Positions 6,773-14,503 of a DNA stretch of 17,254 nt are shown here, piece by piece. The first letter of the stretch is position 1; each line of letters begins with the position of its first letter. Origin of the DNA: an uncultured Oscillospiraceae bacterium (lineage in GTDB: Bacteria > Bacillota > Clostridia > Oscillospirales > Ruminococcaceae); contig CAKSHG010000021.1 in NCBI GenBank assembly GCA_934456315.1, positions 1 through 17,254 of the forward strand, in the 5' to 3' direction. The notes under the pieces are model-generated. The model had not been told where the DNA came from and searched no databases. It saw nothing but the letters and a program-made list of their open reading frames with translations. A program made the translations under genes and the position numbers.

Positions 6773-7661
6773 GGAAACAGTCAGGGAGCAGCTCCGGGAC
6801 TACGCGGAGATGACCGAGCGCGCGCTGGATTCCTACCTGCCGGAAACAGAGTGCCTGCAAAAGAACGTGATACTTGCAGCGCGGCACAGCCTGACCGCCG
6901 GAGGCAAGCGGATAAGACCCGCGCTGGTGATGGAGTTCTGCCGCGTGAGCGGCGGGGAGCCTGCAACGGCGCTCCCGGTGGCGTGCGCCATCGAGATGAT
7001 GCACACTTTCTCGCTGATACACGACGACCTCCCCTGCATGGACAACGACGACATGCGCCGCGGGAAGCCGAGCTGCCACAAGGCGTTCGGTGAGGCGAAC
7101 GCGCTTCTCGCCGGGGACGCGCTGGCGATACTCCCGGGGGAGATAATAGCGAAGGCAGGTCTGAAGGGCACGATATCCCCGACCGCTGCGCTGAAGATAA
7201 TATCCCTGCTTGGCGAGCAGGCGGGAATCTACGGAATGATAGGCGGTCAGGTGATAGACACCGAGAACGAGGGAAAGCGCCTGCCGGAAAACGTCCTGCT
7301 GGAGATGTACCGCATGAAGACCGGCGCTCTGCTGGAGTTCTGCTGCCGCGCGGGAGTCATCGCGGCGGGCGGCGGAGCCGACCTCCAGCTTGCGGCGGGG
7401 ACCTACGCGCGGAAGCTCGGGCTGGCGTTCCAGATAATCGACGACATACTCGACGTGACCGCCGATGAAAAGCTGCTCGGGAAGCCCGTCGGCAGCGACA
7501 GCGAAAGCGGCAAGTTCACCTACGCCGCCGAGGCGGGTCTTGAAAGAGCCCGCGCCGAGGCCGCAAAGCTGACCGAGGAGGCAGTCCGGGCGCTGTCCGC
7601 GTTTGAGGACAGGGAGTTCCTGGAGGGGCTGACGCGCCTCCTGCTTGAGCGAAAGTATTGA
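6765..7661 (+). CDS. ispA: Farnesyl diphosphate synthase (short-chain polyprenyl synthase)
   Basis: The enzyme condenses isopentenyl diphosphate with allylic diphosphates to make farnesyl diphosphate, precursor of undecaprenyl phosphate and quinones. From TTG 6765 it has 298 residues, close to E. coli IspA (299). It contains GGKRIRP (46-52), the first aspartate-rich motif DDLPCMD (87-93), KTGALL (185-190) and the second motif DDILD (226-230). The four-residue insert in the first motif (DDxxxxD) and the preceding HTFSLIH with an aromatic residue five positions upstream fit bacterial farnesyl-type enzymes, but exact chain length is inferred. It overlaps xseB by eight bases and shares the operon with dxs, which supplies the precursors. 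Confidence 0.92.
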   Translation: MDKETVREQLRDYAEMTERALDSYLPETECLQKNVILAARHSLTAGGKRIRPALVMEFCRVSGGEPATALPVACAIEMMHTFSLIHDDLPCMDNDDMRRGKPSCHKAFGEANALLAGDALAILPGEIIAKAGLKGTISPTAALKIISLLGEQAGIYGMIGGQVIDTENEGKRLPENVLLEMYRMKTGALLEFCCRAGVIAAGGGADLQLAAGTYARKLGLAFQIIDDILDVTADEKLLGKPVGSDSESGKFTYAAEAGLERARAEAAKLTEEAVRALSAFEDREFLEGLTRLLLERKY

Positions 7662-7683
7662 CCGTCCGGAGGAAGTAATTTAT

Positions 7684-8184
7684 ATGAACATTTTTATGGC
7701 GAACCCGACTATAACGGTCGGGCTGATATCGTTCATTTCGGCGCAGATAATCAAAACTGCGCTGTTCGCGATACAGCAAAAGACCTTCAATCCCGAGCGG
7801 ATAACCGGCGCGGGCGGCATGCCGTCATCGCATTCGGCTCTGGTCGTTTCGGTCGCGCTGTATCTTCTGCGGCTGCCGGAGGTGGGATTCTCAAGCCCGA
7901 TATTCGCGATGGCTATGCTTATCCTGGGCATCGTTATCTACGATGCGCTTAGCGTGCGTTACAACGCCGGGCTCCACGGAAAGGAGCTCAACCGCCTGCG
8001 CAGGGTCATCGACGAGATGGACGACGAGATATCCAAGCTTAGCGGCGAGGAGCGCGATGAGAAGATGGAAGAAATGTCCGACCGCAAGGAGTTCAAGGAG
8101 TTCCTCGGTCACAAGCCGATCGAGGTCATGGCAGGAGCGCTGCTCGGCATAATCATCGCGATGGTATTTCCGCTTCCGGCGTGA
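7684..8184 (+). CDS. Divergent PAP2 family protein (DUF212, YuiD-like)
   Basis: The 166-residue membrane protein resembles B. subtilis YuiD. It has a hydrophobic N-terminal region (about 8-30), then GAGGMPSSHSA (42-52), which is the PSGH-like motif of PAP2 acid phosphatases. A membrane segment (about 73-88) ends in YDALSVRYNAG, and GHKPIEVMAGALLGIIIAM is near the C-terminus. A charged linker (about 111-137) separates the last two parts. The classical PAP2 KX6RP motif is not evident, so phosphatase activity is unproven. The ATG at 7684 is used because GGAGGA (7668-7673) precedes it; an earlier GTG at 7645 lies inside ispA. The position between ispA and dxs hints at a link with isoprenyl phosphates. 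Confidence 0.87.
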   Translation: MNIFMANPTITVGLISFISAQIIKTALFAIQQKTFNPERITGAGGMPSSHSALVVSVALYLLRLPEVGFSSPIFAMAMLILGIVIYDALSVRYNAGLHGKELNRLRRVIDEMDDEISKLSGEERDEKMEEMSDRKEFKEFLGHKPIEVMAGALLGIIIAMVFPLPA

Positions 8185-8197
8185 CTGTGAGGAGATA

Positions 8198-10063
8198 ATG
8201 ATACTAGACGATTCAATAAATCACGAAAAGATATCACACATGACCCTGCCCGAGCTGAAGGAATTATGCCGTGAGCTGCGGCGCTGCATTCTGAACACCG
8301 TTTCCGAAAACGGAGGTCACCTGGCCTCCAACCTCGGGACGGTGGAGCTGACGGCGGCGCTGCACTTTGTTTTTGACGTAAAAGAGGACAGGATCGTCTG
8401 GGACGTGGGTCACCAGGCATACGCGCACAAGCTGCTGACCGGGCGGTATTCCGAGTTCAGCACGCTCCGCAGCCTTAACGGTATTTCCGGCTTCACCCGC
8501 CGCAGGGAATCCACCGCGGACGCGTTCGTTTCCGGGCACAGCAGCACCTCCATCTCGGCGGCGTTCGGCATAGCATCCGCGATGAGATTGCAGGGCAGGC
8601 GGGGCAGCGTCGCGGCGGTCATCGGCGACGGAGCGCTCACCGGCGGCATGGCGTACGAAGGTCTGAACAACGCCGGAAAGAGCAAGGCTCCGCTGGTGGT
8701 GATACTCAACGACAACGCGATGTCCATATCCAAGAGCACCGGCGCGCTGGCGCTGTACCTCGCGCATATCCGTTCCACGAAGAAGTACTACTGCGCCAAG
8801 GAGCACGTCAAGTCGCTGCTTTCCGCCGTCCCGGTGGTGGGCGACAGGCTGGAGCGCACGATACGCACCGCCAAGGGGCTGATAAAGGACGCCATCTACG
8901 ACAGCAGCAACATGTTCGAGAATTTCGGGTTCCAGTATATCGGACCGGTCAACGGTCACGACCTTGAGGACCTGATAGAGGCGCTCCAGGTCGCGAAGAT
9001 AATGCGCCGCCCCTGCGTGGTGCACGTTTTCACCACCAAGGGAAAGGGCTGGAAGCCTGCGGAGGACAATCCCGGGGAGTACCACGCGGTGCCGAAGAAG
9101 CACGCAGCCCCCTCCGGTGAGAGCTTCACTGATGCGTTCGGCAGGGAGCTGGAGCGGCTCGGGAAGTCAGACAGCCGCGTCTGCGGAATTACCGCCGCGA
9201 TGAAGTACGCCACCGGCATGAACTGGTTCAAGAACGCCTGTCCGGAGCGCTTCTTCGATGTCGGGATCGCGGAGCAGCACGCGGTGACGTTCGCAGCCGG
9301 GCTTGCCGTGGAGGGAATGCTTCCGGTTTTCGCGGTGTACTCCACGTTTCTTCAGCGCGGATTCGACCAGATAGTGCACGACTGCGCAATTGAGAACACC
9401 CACGTCACCCTGGCGATAGACCGCGCGGGATTCACAGGCGAGGACGGCGAAACCCACCAGGGCATATTCGACGCGGCAATGCTGGCGACGATCCCCAACA
9501 CGACGGTGTTCTCCCCGGCGAGCGTGGAGGAGCTGCGCCTGTGCATGAGCGAAGCGCTCTACAACACGGACGGCGTGGCTGCGGTGCGCTACCCCAAGGG
9601 CGGCGAGAGCGCGGAGGTACGGCATATACAGCCCGGCGTGACCCTGGACTGGTCCGGAAAGCGCGGGCGCGTCCTTGCGGTGAGCTACGGCAGGCTCTCC
9701 GCAGAGATGACCGCTGCAGCGCGGGACGACTCCCAGCGCGGAGAGCCTGTGGACTGGCTAAGGCTCGTCAGGATAAGCCCGCTGCCGGAGGAAGCGCTTG
9801 AAACCGCGCTTTCCTACAGCAGGGTAGTGTTCTTCGAGGAGGGGATAACCCAGGGCGGAATAGGCGAGCGCTTCGGCGCGGCGCTGCTCGAGCGCGGCTA
9901 CTCCGGCGGATTCGAAGTTACCGGGGTCGACGCGCAGTTCGTCCCGGCTGGGACGGTCGCGCAGCAGCTCGGGCTGTACGGTCTGGACAGGGCTTCCATG
10001 GCGGCGCGCCTGACCGGATCGGCTAAGCTGAACGAACTTCCTGGAGGACAGAATGCGACTTGA
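8198..10063 (+). CDS. dxs: 1-Deoxy-D-xylulose-5-phosphate synthase
   Basis: Dxs joins pyruvate and glyceraldehyde 3-phosphate in the first step of the MEP isoprenoid pathway, using thiamine diphosphate. The 621-residue protein has all the expected landmarks: WDVGHQAYAHKLLTGR (from about 68, with H72), the thiamine-diphosphate/Mg motif GDGALTGGMAYEGLNNAG (143-160), LNDNAMSIS, and GPVNGHD. Its second domain has FDVGIAEQHAV with catalytic E359, RAGFTGEDGETHQG, and a C-terminal transketolase-type domain. The ATG at 8198 has GGAG just upstream, and the gene starts 13 bases after the DUF212 gene. Its last bases overlap tlyA by 11. Together with ispA it makes the operon a source of isoprenoid precursors. 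Length is normal. Confidence 0.97.
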   Translation: MILDDSINHEKISHMTLPELKELCRELRRCILNTVSENGGHLASNLGTVELTAALHFVFDVKEDRIVWDVGHQAYAHKLLTGRYSEFSTLRSLNGISGFTRRRESTADAFVSGHSSTSISAAFGIASAMRLQGRRGSVAAVIGDGALTGGMAYEGLNNAGKSKAPLVVILNDNAMSISKSTGALALYLAHIRSTKKYYCAKEHVKSLLSAVPVVGDRLERTIRTAKGLIKDAIYDSSNMFENFGFQYIGPVNGHDLEDLIEALQVAKIMRRPCVVHVFTTKGKGWKPAEDNPGEYHAVPKKHAAPSGESFTDAFGRELERLGKSDSRVCGITAAMKYATGMNWFKNACPERFFDVGIAEQHAVTFAAGLAVEGMLPVFAVYSTFLQRGFDQIVHDCAIENTHVTLAIDRAGFTGEDGETHQGIFDAAMLATIPNTTVFSPASVEELRLCMSEALYNTDGVAAVRYPKGGESAEVRHIQPGVTLDWSGKRGRVLAVSYGRLSAEMTAAARDDSQRGEPVDWLRLVRISPLPEEALETALSYSRVVFFEEGITQGGIGERFGAALLERGYSGGFEVTGVDAQFVPAGTVAQQLGLYGLDRASMAARLTGSAKLNELPGGQNAT

Positions 10064-10766
10064 CACTTATCTTGCGGAAAACAACCTCTGCAAAAGCCGC
10101 ACGGCGGCGCAGAGCCTGATAAGGAGCGGCGGGGTTTCCGTCAACGGGAAGCCCTGCTCGAAGCCGTCTGCGGAGGTCGGCGAGGGCGATACGGTGGAGG
10201 TCACCGGGGAGCAGCTGCGCTACGTTGGCAGGGGAGGGCTCAAGCTGGAAGCCGCCCTGGAGCGGTTCGGGCTGGACATCACCGGAGCGGAGTGCGTGGA
10301 TATAGGCTCCTCCACCGGAGGGTTCACCGACTGCATGCTGCAGCACGGCGCGGCGAAGGTCTGGGCAGTGGACGTCGGCAGGGACCAGCTGGACGGGAAG
10401 CTCCGCAGCGACCCGAGGGTGGTTTCGATGGAGCAGACGGATATCCGGGACGCGGAACTCCCGCAGGTGGATTTCATCGGCACGGACGTGTCGTTCATTT
10501 CGCTGCGGCTGATACTCCCGCACATTTTCCGGCTGCTGAAGTCCGGAGGGCGTGCTGTGGCGCTCATCAAGCCGCAGTTCGAAGCAGGGAGGTCAAATCT
10601 TAGCAAAAAGGGGATAGTCCGCGACGAGAAAGTCCGGCTGAAGGTACGGGACGAGATAGCGGCATTCGCGGAGGAATGCGGGCTGACGGTTGTCGGGACG
10701 GAGGTTTCCCCGATAACCGGCGGCGACGGAAATACGGAATACCTGATGTACACTGTGAAACCCTGA
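10053..10766 (+). CDS. tlyA: TlyA family rRNA 2'-O-methyltransferase (hemolysin A type)
   Basis: TlyA proteins methylate 2'-hydroxyls of rRNA, known in Mycobacterium for C1409 (16S) and C1920 (23S); many Bacillota have a TlyA (YqxC) in this gene position. The 237-residue protein has an N-terminal S4 RNA-binding domain (1-60, MRLDTYLAENNLCKSRTAAQ), the linker RYVGRGGLKLE (56-66), and the SAM-binding motif VDIGSSTGGFTD (82-93) of the FtsJ fold. DVSFIS (145-150) and IKPQFEAGR (172-180) follow. The lysines in GGLKLE and IKPQFE belong to the K-D-K-E catalytic tetrad. The ATG at 10053 has GGAGG five bases upstream and overlaps dxs. The rRNA target and any haemolytic activity cannot be told from sequence. 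Confidence 0.92.
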   Translation: MRLDTYLAENNLCKSRTAAQSLIRSGGVSVNGKPCSKPSAEVGEGDTVEVTGEQLRYVGRGGLKLEAALERFGLDITGAECVDIGSSTGGFTDCMLQHGAAKVWAVDVGRDQLDGKLRSDPRVVSMEQTDIRDAELPQVDFIGTDVSFISLRLILPHIFRLLKSGGRAVALIKPQFEAGRSNLSKKGIVRDEKVRLKVRDEIAAFAEECGLTVVGTEVSPITGGDGNTEYLMYTVKP

Positions 10767-10796
10767 AAAGCGATAAATGTCGGAACAATGCTTCCG

Positions 10797-10806
10797 GGAG
10801 GGAGGA
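10797..10806 (+). promoter_or_regulatory. Ribosome binding site that decides the nadK start
   Basis: GGAGGGAGGA ends three bases before the ATG at 10810, with its GGAG core at a good distance. The in-frame ATG at 10777 has no such site, so the shorter protein is preferred. A small hairpin (10781-10785 with 10792-10796) lies just upstream. Confidence 0.7.
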
Positions 10807-10809
10807 ACC

Positions 10810-11667
10810 ATGAACGGAAAAAGCGTCATGATAGGCTACAACCGCCGCGATGTGAACTCCGTCCGCATTGCGGAGGAGATATGCGCGGAGCTGTCCGCAG
10901 CGGGATTCACGCCGCTCTCGCTGAAATACGACGACGGCGGGACCGGCGGACTGAAGGGCGCGGATTCCTCCGAGAGCGGAGCGGGCTGCGTCTGCATGAT
11001 AACTGTCGGCGGCGACGGCTCGATTATCTCGCACGGGAAGCTCGCCGCAGTCTGGGGGATACCCCTCCTCGGCGTGAACACCGGTCGGCTGGGGTTCATG
11101 GCGAACCTCGAGCCGGGGGACATTAAGCGGATCCCGGAGATAATCAGCGGGGAATTCCGCGTCAGCCGCCGCATGATGATGTCCGTTGACGTGAGCTACG
11201 CCAACGGCGGGAAGCTTCACCAGAACTGCCTTAACGACGTCGTGGTGTCCCGGGACAGCAAGTCGAAGCTGCCGGAATTCTGCGTGTACTGCGGCGAAAC
11301 GGAGGTTTCCAGGCTCCGGGCGGACGGCGTTATTTTCAGCACCCCGACCGGCTCCACGGCGTACTCCCTCTCTGCGGGCGGTCCGATAATCGACCCGGCG
11401 CTGCACTGCATCGAATTCACCGCGCTCTGCCCGCATTCGCTGTTTTCCCGTCCGATGATATTCTCGGCGGAGCGGGAGGTCACGCTGCGTGTGAACTCCT
11501 ACCAGGACAGCCGCGTGACGATAAGCTTTGACGGCGACAGCGGCTATCCCTTCGACGAGGGCGACGTGCTGAAGCTGCACATCGGCTCCCCGGACCTCAT
11601 GCTGATAGAAACCGGCGATGGCTTCTTCGGCTCGGTCAACCGCAAGCTCATGCAGCCGCTGAAATAA
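10810..11667 (+). CDS. nadK: NAD kinase
   Basis: NadK phosphorylates NAD+ to NADP+, the only route to NADP(H) in most bacteria. From ATG 10810 the protein has 285 residues, a normal length. It carries the kinase signature GGDGS (67-71), followed by NTGRLGFMA (90-98), the LND segment (about 141-143) in place of the common LNE, and STPTGSTAYSLSAGG (177-191). The last two form the NAD- and phosphate-binding core. The gene stands between tlyA and an AlkZ-related gene. In many clostridia nadK lies between tlyA and argR, so the position itself is normal for this group. NADPH is used by Asd and Dxr-linked isoprenoid synthesis, but no direct link is shown. Confidence 0.95.
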   Translation: MNGKSVMIGYNRRDVNSVRIAEEICAELSAAGFTPLSLKYDDGGTGGLKGADSSESGAGCVCMITVGGDGSIISHGKLAAVWGIPLLGVNTGRLGFMANLEPGDIKRIPEIISGEFRVSRRMMMSVDVSYANGGKLHQNCLNDVVVSRDSKSKLPEFCVYCGETEVSRLRADGVIFSTPTGSTAYSLSAGGPIIDPALHCIEFTALCPHSLFSRPMIFSAEREVTLRVNSYQDSRVTISFDGDSGYPFDEGDVLKLHIGSPDLMLIETGDGFFGSVNRKLMQPLK

Positions 11668-11685
11668 CGCTTCCGAGGTGACGAC

Positions 11686-12369
11686 ATGATACAGAATTAC
11701 GACGATTTCTGCGCTGAACTGTTCCGGGCGGGATTCTCCCTCGGCGGCGGCAGCGACAAGGGGATATACGCTGTGGTCCCGTTCGACTGGACGCAGCAGC
11801 CCGCTGGAACTGCGGTCCGCTGGCACACCGGCGATCCGGAAACCGACCCCTGGGAATGGCGCATGCGCGTCCTGGAGGAGCGAAGCGACATCGCCTACGC
11901 GAAGCTGTTTTTCCGCACCAGCGGCTACATCACCCGGGAGTGGTACCCGTATTTCATTGCGGCGCGCCGCCAGGGAATGACATTCGACGAGCTTTGGGAG
12001 GACGGCAGGCTGATCGACCTCTCCCGCCGGATATACGAAACGGTGCGGGACAACGGACGCGTCCCGATGCACGACATCAAGCGGCTTGGCGGGCTTTCGG
12101 GCGAAAGCTCGGCGCACATCGAAAAGGCAATGACCGACCTCCAGATGAGCATGCTGCTGACGATATGCGGCAGGCAGCAGAAGCGCAACGCCTGGGGCGA
12201 GCCATACGGCTGGAGCAGCACGGTGTTCTGCACGCCGGAGGAGTTCTGGCGCACGGAGGACCTCGGCGGCATCGACCCGCAGGAGGCTGCGGAGAAGATA
12301 CGCGCCCGGGTGCTGGAGCTGAATCCGGCGGCGCAGGAGCGGAAGATAACGAAGTTCATTTACGGTTGA
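11686..12369 (+). CDS. AlkZ-related protein of unknown function
   Basis: The 227-residue protein has no signal peptide or membrane segment. From memory it matches clostridial proteins annotated as AlkZ-related. Visible landmarks are WHTG.PETDPWEWR (46-59), KLFFRTSGYITREWYPYFIAARR (73-95), a putative winged-helix segment (about 115-162, with RVPMHDIKRLGGLSGE and LQMSMLLTICG), GEPYGWSSTVF (171-181) and a charged helical C-terminus. AlkZ-type glycosylases repair alkylated DNA and cross-links, but the family's QxQ catalytic motif is not obvious here, so activity should not be assumed. The ATG at 11686 follows GAGGTG. The gene is 18 bases after nadK and its stop is ten bases before the argR ATG, so it belongs to the operon with the repair genes recN and xseAB. 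Confidence 0.6.
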   Translation: MIQNYDDFCAELFRAGFSLGGGSDKGIYAVVPFDWTQQPAGTAVRWHTGDPETDPWEWRMRVLEERSDIAYAKLFFRTSGYITREWYPYFIAARRQGMTFDELWEDGRLIDLSRRIYETVRDNGRVPMHDIKRLGGLSGESSAHIEKAMTDLQMSMLLTICGRQQKRNAWGEPYGWSSTVFCTPEEFWRTEDLGGIDPQEAAEKIRARVLELNPAAQERKITKFIYG

Positions 12370-12379
12370 GGTGCAGACT

Positions 12380-12826
12380 ATGGACAAGAAGCAGCGCCAG
12401 CGCGCGATACTCAAGATAATATCCTCGCAGGAGGTCGAAACCCAGGAGCAGCTGGGCGAGCTGCTTGCCGGGGCGGGATTCCCGACCACGCAGGCGACGG
12501 TTTCCCGGGACATGCGCGAGCTGAAGATACGCAAGGGTCTTGCGGAAAACGGCGTGAACTGCTACTACTCTCCGGAGTGCGAGAATCCGCCGGAGTACAG
12601 CAGCGTTTTCGCGCAGGCGGTGTTGTCCATCGACTACGCGATGAATATCGTGGTGATAAAGTGCCGCCCGGGGCTTGCCAACGCCGCCTGCGTCGTCCTG
12701 GACGACGAGGAGTTCGGATTCGTGGTCGGTACCATCGCCGGAGATGACACTATATTCGTGCTGACCCGCACGGAGAACCACGCCGTACAGCTCATAGAGC
12801 TGCTTAAAAAGATGATGACGAGATAA
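12380..12826 (+). CDS. argR: Arginine repressor ArgR/AhrC
   Basis: ArgR is a hexameric, arginine-dependent repressor of arginine synthesis and activator of catabolism. From ATG 12380 it has 148 residues, normal for the family. The N-terminal winged helix carries QATVSRDMRELKI (38-50), the DNA recognition region. The C-terminal oligomerisation and arginine-binding domain contains VVIKCRPGLANAACVVLD and GTIAGDDTIFVLTR (117-130), with the two aspartates that contact arginine. The ATG is preferred over the in-frame GTG at 12371 because GAGGTG (12368-12373) lies six bases before it and would overlap the GTG. It is followed by recN, as in B. subtilis (ahrC-recN). No ARG box was recognised in the window. 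Confidence 0.95.
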   Translation: MDKKQRQRAILKIISSQEVETQEQLGELLAGAGFPTTQATVSRDMRELKIRKGLAENGVNCYYSPECENPPEYSSVFAQAVLSIDYAMNIVVIKCRPGLANAACVVLDDEEFGFVVGTIAGDDTIFVLTRTENHAVQLIELLKKMMTR

Positions 12827-12830
12827 GGAG
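12827..12830 (+). promoter_or_regulatory. Ribosome binding site that decides the recN TTG start
   Basis: GGAG lies eight bases before TTG 12839, the start that yields the conserved RecN N-terminus. A nearer ATG at 12832 is out of frame, is only one base from the site, and opens a nine-codon frame ending at 12861. Confidence 0.65.
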
Positions 12831-12838
12831 AATGCCGC

Positions 12839-14503
12839 TTGTTAAGAGAACTTTCTATTGAAAACCTGGCAGTTATAGAAAAAGCCTCCGTTGAATTCGG
12901 CGGCGCGTTCAACGTATTTACCGGCGAAACCGGCGCGGGCAAGAGCGTGATAATCGGCGGCATAAGCGCGGTGCTTGGCGGCAGGACAAACAAGGATATC
13001 GTCCGCAGCGGCGCCCCGAAGGCGGTGGTGTCGGCGCTTTTCGATGACATTTCCGACCGGGTGAAGTCGAAGCTGACGGAGCTGGGATTTTCCGCGGAGG
13101 ACGGCGAGCTTGTGCTCATGCGCGAGATAACCTCCGAGGGGAAAAGCTCCGCGAGGATAAACGGCAGGGCGGCGACGGCTGCCATGCTCCGGGAGGTCGG
13201 CGAGCTGCTGGTGGATATCCATGGTCAGCATGAGAACCGTATTCTCATGAACAACGACAACCAGCGGCAGATACTTGACAGCTACGGCGAGCTTTCCGGG
13301 CTGCTGGAGGAGTACCGCGGGGAGTTCCGCAGGTTCTCGAAGCTGTCGAGGAAGCTCCGTGAAATGCAGGAGGAGAACAAGACCCGGGAGCTTCGCACCG
13401 CGCAGCTGACCGCCATCATCGAGGAGCTGACCGAGCTTGGCCTGGACTACGGCGAGGGCGAGCGTATGGAGGAGGAGCTTCACAGGATACGCAGCACCGC
13501 TAAGATACAGGGCGCGCTGTTCACGGCGAACAATCTGCTAAACGGCGAGGAGAATCCCGGCGCGGTGGAGCTTGTGCGGCAGTCGATGAACTCGTTCGCG
13601 GCGGCGGGGGCGGTGCTCCCGGAGGCGGACGCACTCTACCGCAGGCTGGAGGAGCTGCTCCCGGAGCTGGAGGACATCAGCAGCGAAGCGGCGTCCGTGG
13701 CTTTCGGCGCGGACGACAACGAGGAGCGGGAAGCCGACCTTGAGGACCGCGTTTCCGCGATGAAGCACGCCTGCCGGAAGTACAACATGGACTCCGACCA
13801 GCTGGTGGACTACCTCGAGGAATGCCGCCAGGAGCTGTCGCAGCTTTCCGGGCTTGACGGCGAGATAGAGCGTCTGTCGGAGGAGAAGCACCAGCTTGCC
13901 GGGCAGGTCAAGCACATGGCGGAGGACATCAGCGCGAAGCGCCGGGAGGCGTCCGCGAAGCTCTCTGCAGAGATATGCGATGTACTGCGGTTCCTGAATA
14001 TGCCGAACGTCACGCTGACGTTCAACGTGCGCCCGGACAAGATAACGATAAACGGCATGGACGAGGTGGAGATACTCATCTCGGCGAACGCCGGCGAGGA
14101 GCCGAAGCCGCTGAACAAGACGGCGAGCGGCGGCGAGCTGTCCCGCGTGATGCTCGCGATAAAGAGCGTTATGGCGGAGGGCGACGATATCCCGACGATG
14201 ATATTCGACGAGGTAGACGCAGGAATAAGCGGCAGGACGGCGGCGAAGGTGGGCATAAAGCTCGCGGAAACCGCGCGGGAGCGCCAGGTGCTGTGCATAA
14301 CGCACCTCGCGCAGATAGCGGCTCTGGCGCAGACCCACATGCTCATCGAGAAGCAGACAGATAACGACCGCACCTACACCCGCATAATCCCGCTCGATCA
14401 CGAGGGGAGAACGCAGGAGCTTGCCCGCATAATGGACGGCGGTCTGACGGAAAGCGGACTGAAGGCCGCAGAGGAAATGCTGAACAGGGGGGCGGAGCAG
14501 TGA
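12839..14503 (+). CDS. recN: DNA repair protein RecN
   Basis: RecN is an SMC-like ATPase that acts early in double-strand break repair by recombination. The 554-residue protein begins MLRELSIENLAVIEKASVEF, the usual N-terminus, with Walker A GETGAGKS (29-36). A long coiled-coil centre with many Glu/Leu heptad-like stretches follows (about 160-390). The ABC signature SGGELS is at 430-435, Walker B MIFDEVDAG at 454-462, and THLAQIAA follows. The start codon is TTG at 12839, 12 bases after argR. It overlaps the next gene by four bases (GTGA). In B. subtilis recN is followed by spoIVB and spo0A; here it is not. No LexA-type box was recognised nearby, so SOS control is not supported. Confidence 0.96.
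   Translation: MLRELSIENLAVIEKASVEFGGAFNVFTGETGAGKSVIIGGISAVLGGRTNKDIVRSGAPKAVVSALFDDISDRVKSKLTELGFSAEDGELVLMREITSEGKSSARINGRAATAAMLREVGELLVDIHGQHENRILMNNDNQRQILDSYGELSGLLEEYRGEFRRFSKLSRKLREMQEENKTRELRTAQLTAIIEELTELGLDYGEGERMEEELHRIRSTAKIQGALFTANNLLNGEENPGAVELVRQSMNSFAAAGAVLPEADALYRRLEELLPELEDISSEAASVAFGADDNEEREADLEDRVSAMKHACRKYNMDSDQLVDYLEECRQELSQLSGLDGEIERLSEEKHQLAGQVKHMAEDISAKRREASAKLSAEICDVLRFLNMPNVTLTFNVRPDKITINGMDEVEILISANAGEEPKPLNKTASGGELSRVMLAIKSVMAEGDDIPTMIFDEVDAGISGRTAAKVGIKLAETARERQVLCITHLAQIAALAQTHMLIEKQTDNDRTYTRIIPLDHEGRTQELARIMDGGLTESGLKAAEEMLNRGAEQ

Noticed and set aside
10781..10796. A small hairpin just before the nadK ribosome binding site
   Set aside because: The 5-bp stem is short and has no T-run, so I do not call it a terminator or a regulatory element.
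10600..12534. A 644-codon open frame on the - strand across tlyA, nadK, the AlkZ-related gene and argR
   Set aside because: It lies antisense to four well-supported genes, has low-complexity His/Arg/Val-rich translation, and comes from the GC-rich codon bias of the + strand genes. It matches no family I know.
12839..12900. A search for a LexA/SOS box before recN
   Set aside because: No CGAAC-N4-GTTCG-like sequence was seen in the short argR-recN gap or close to it.
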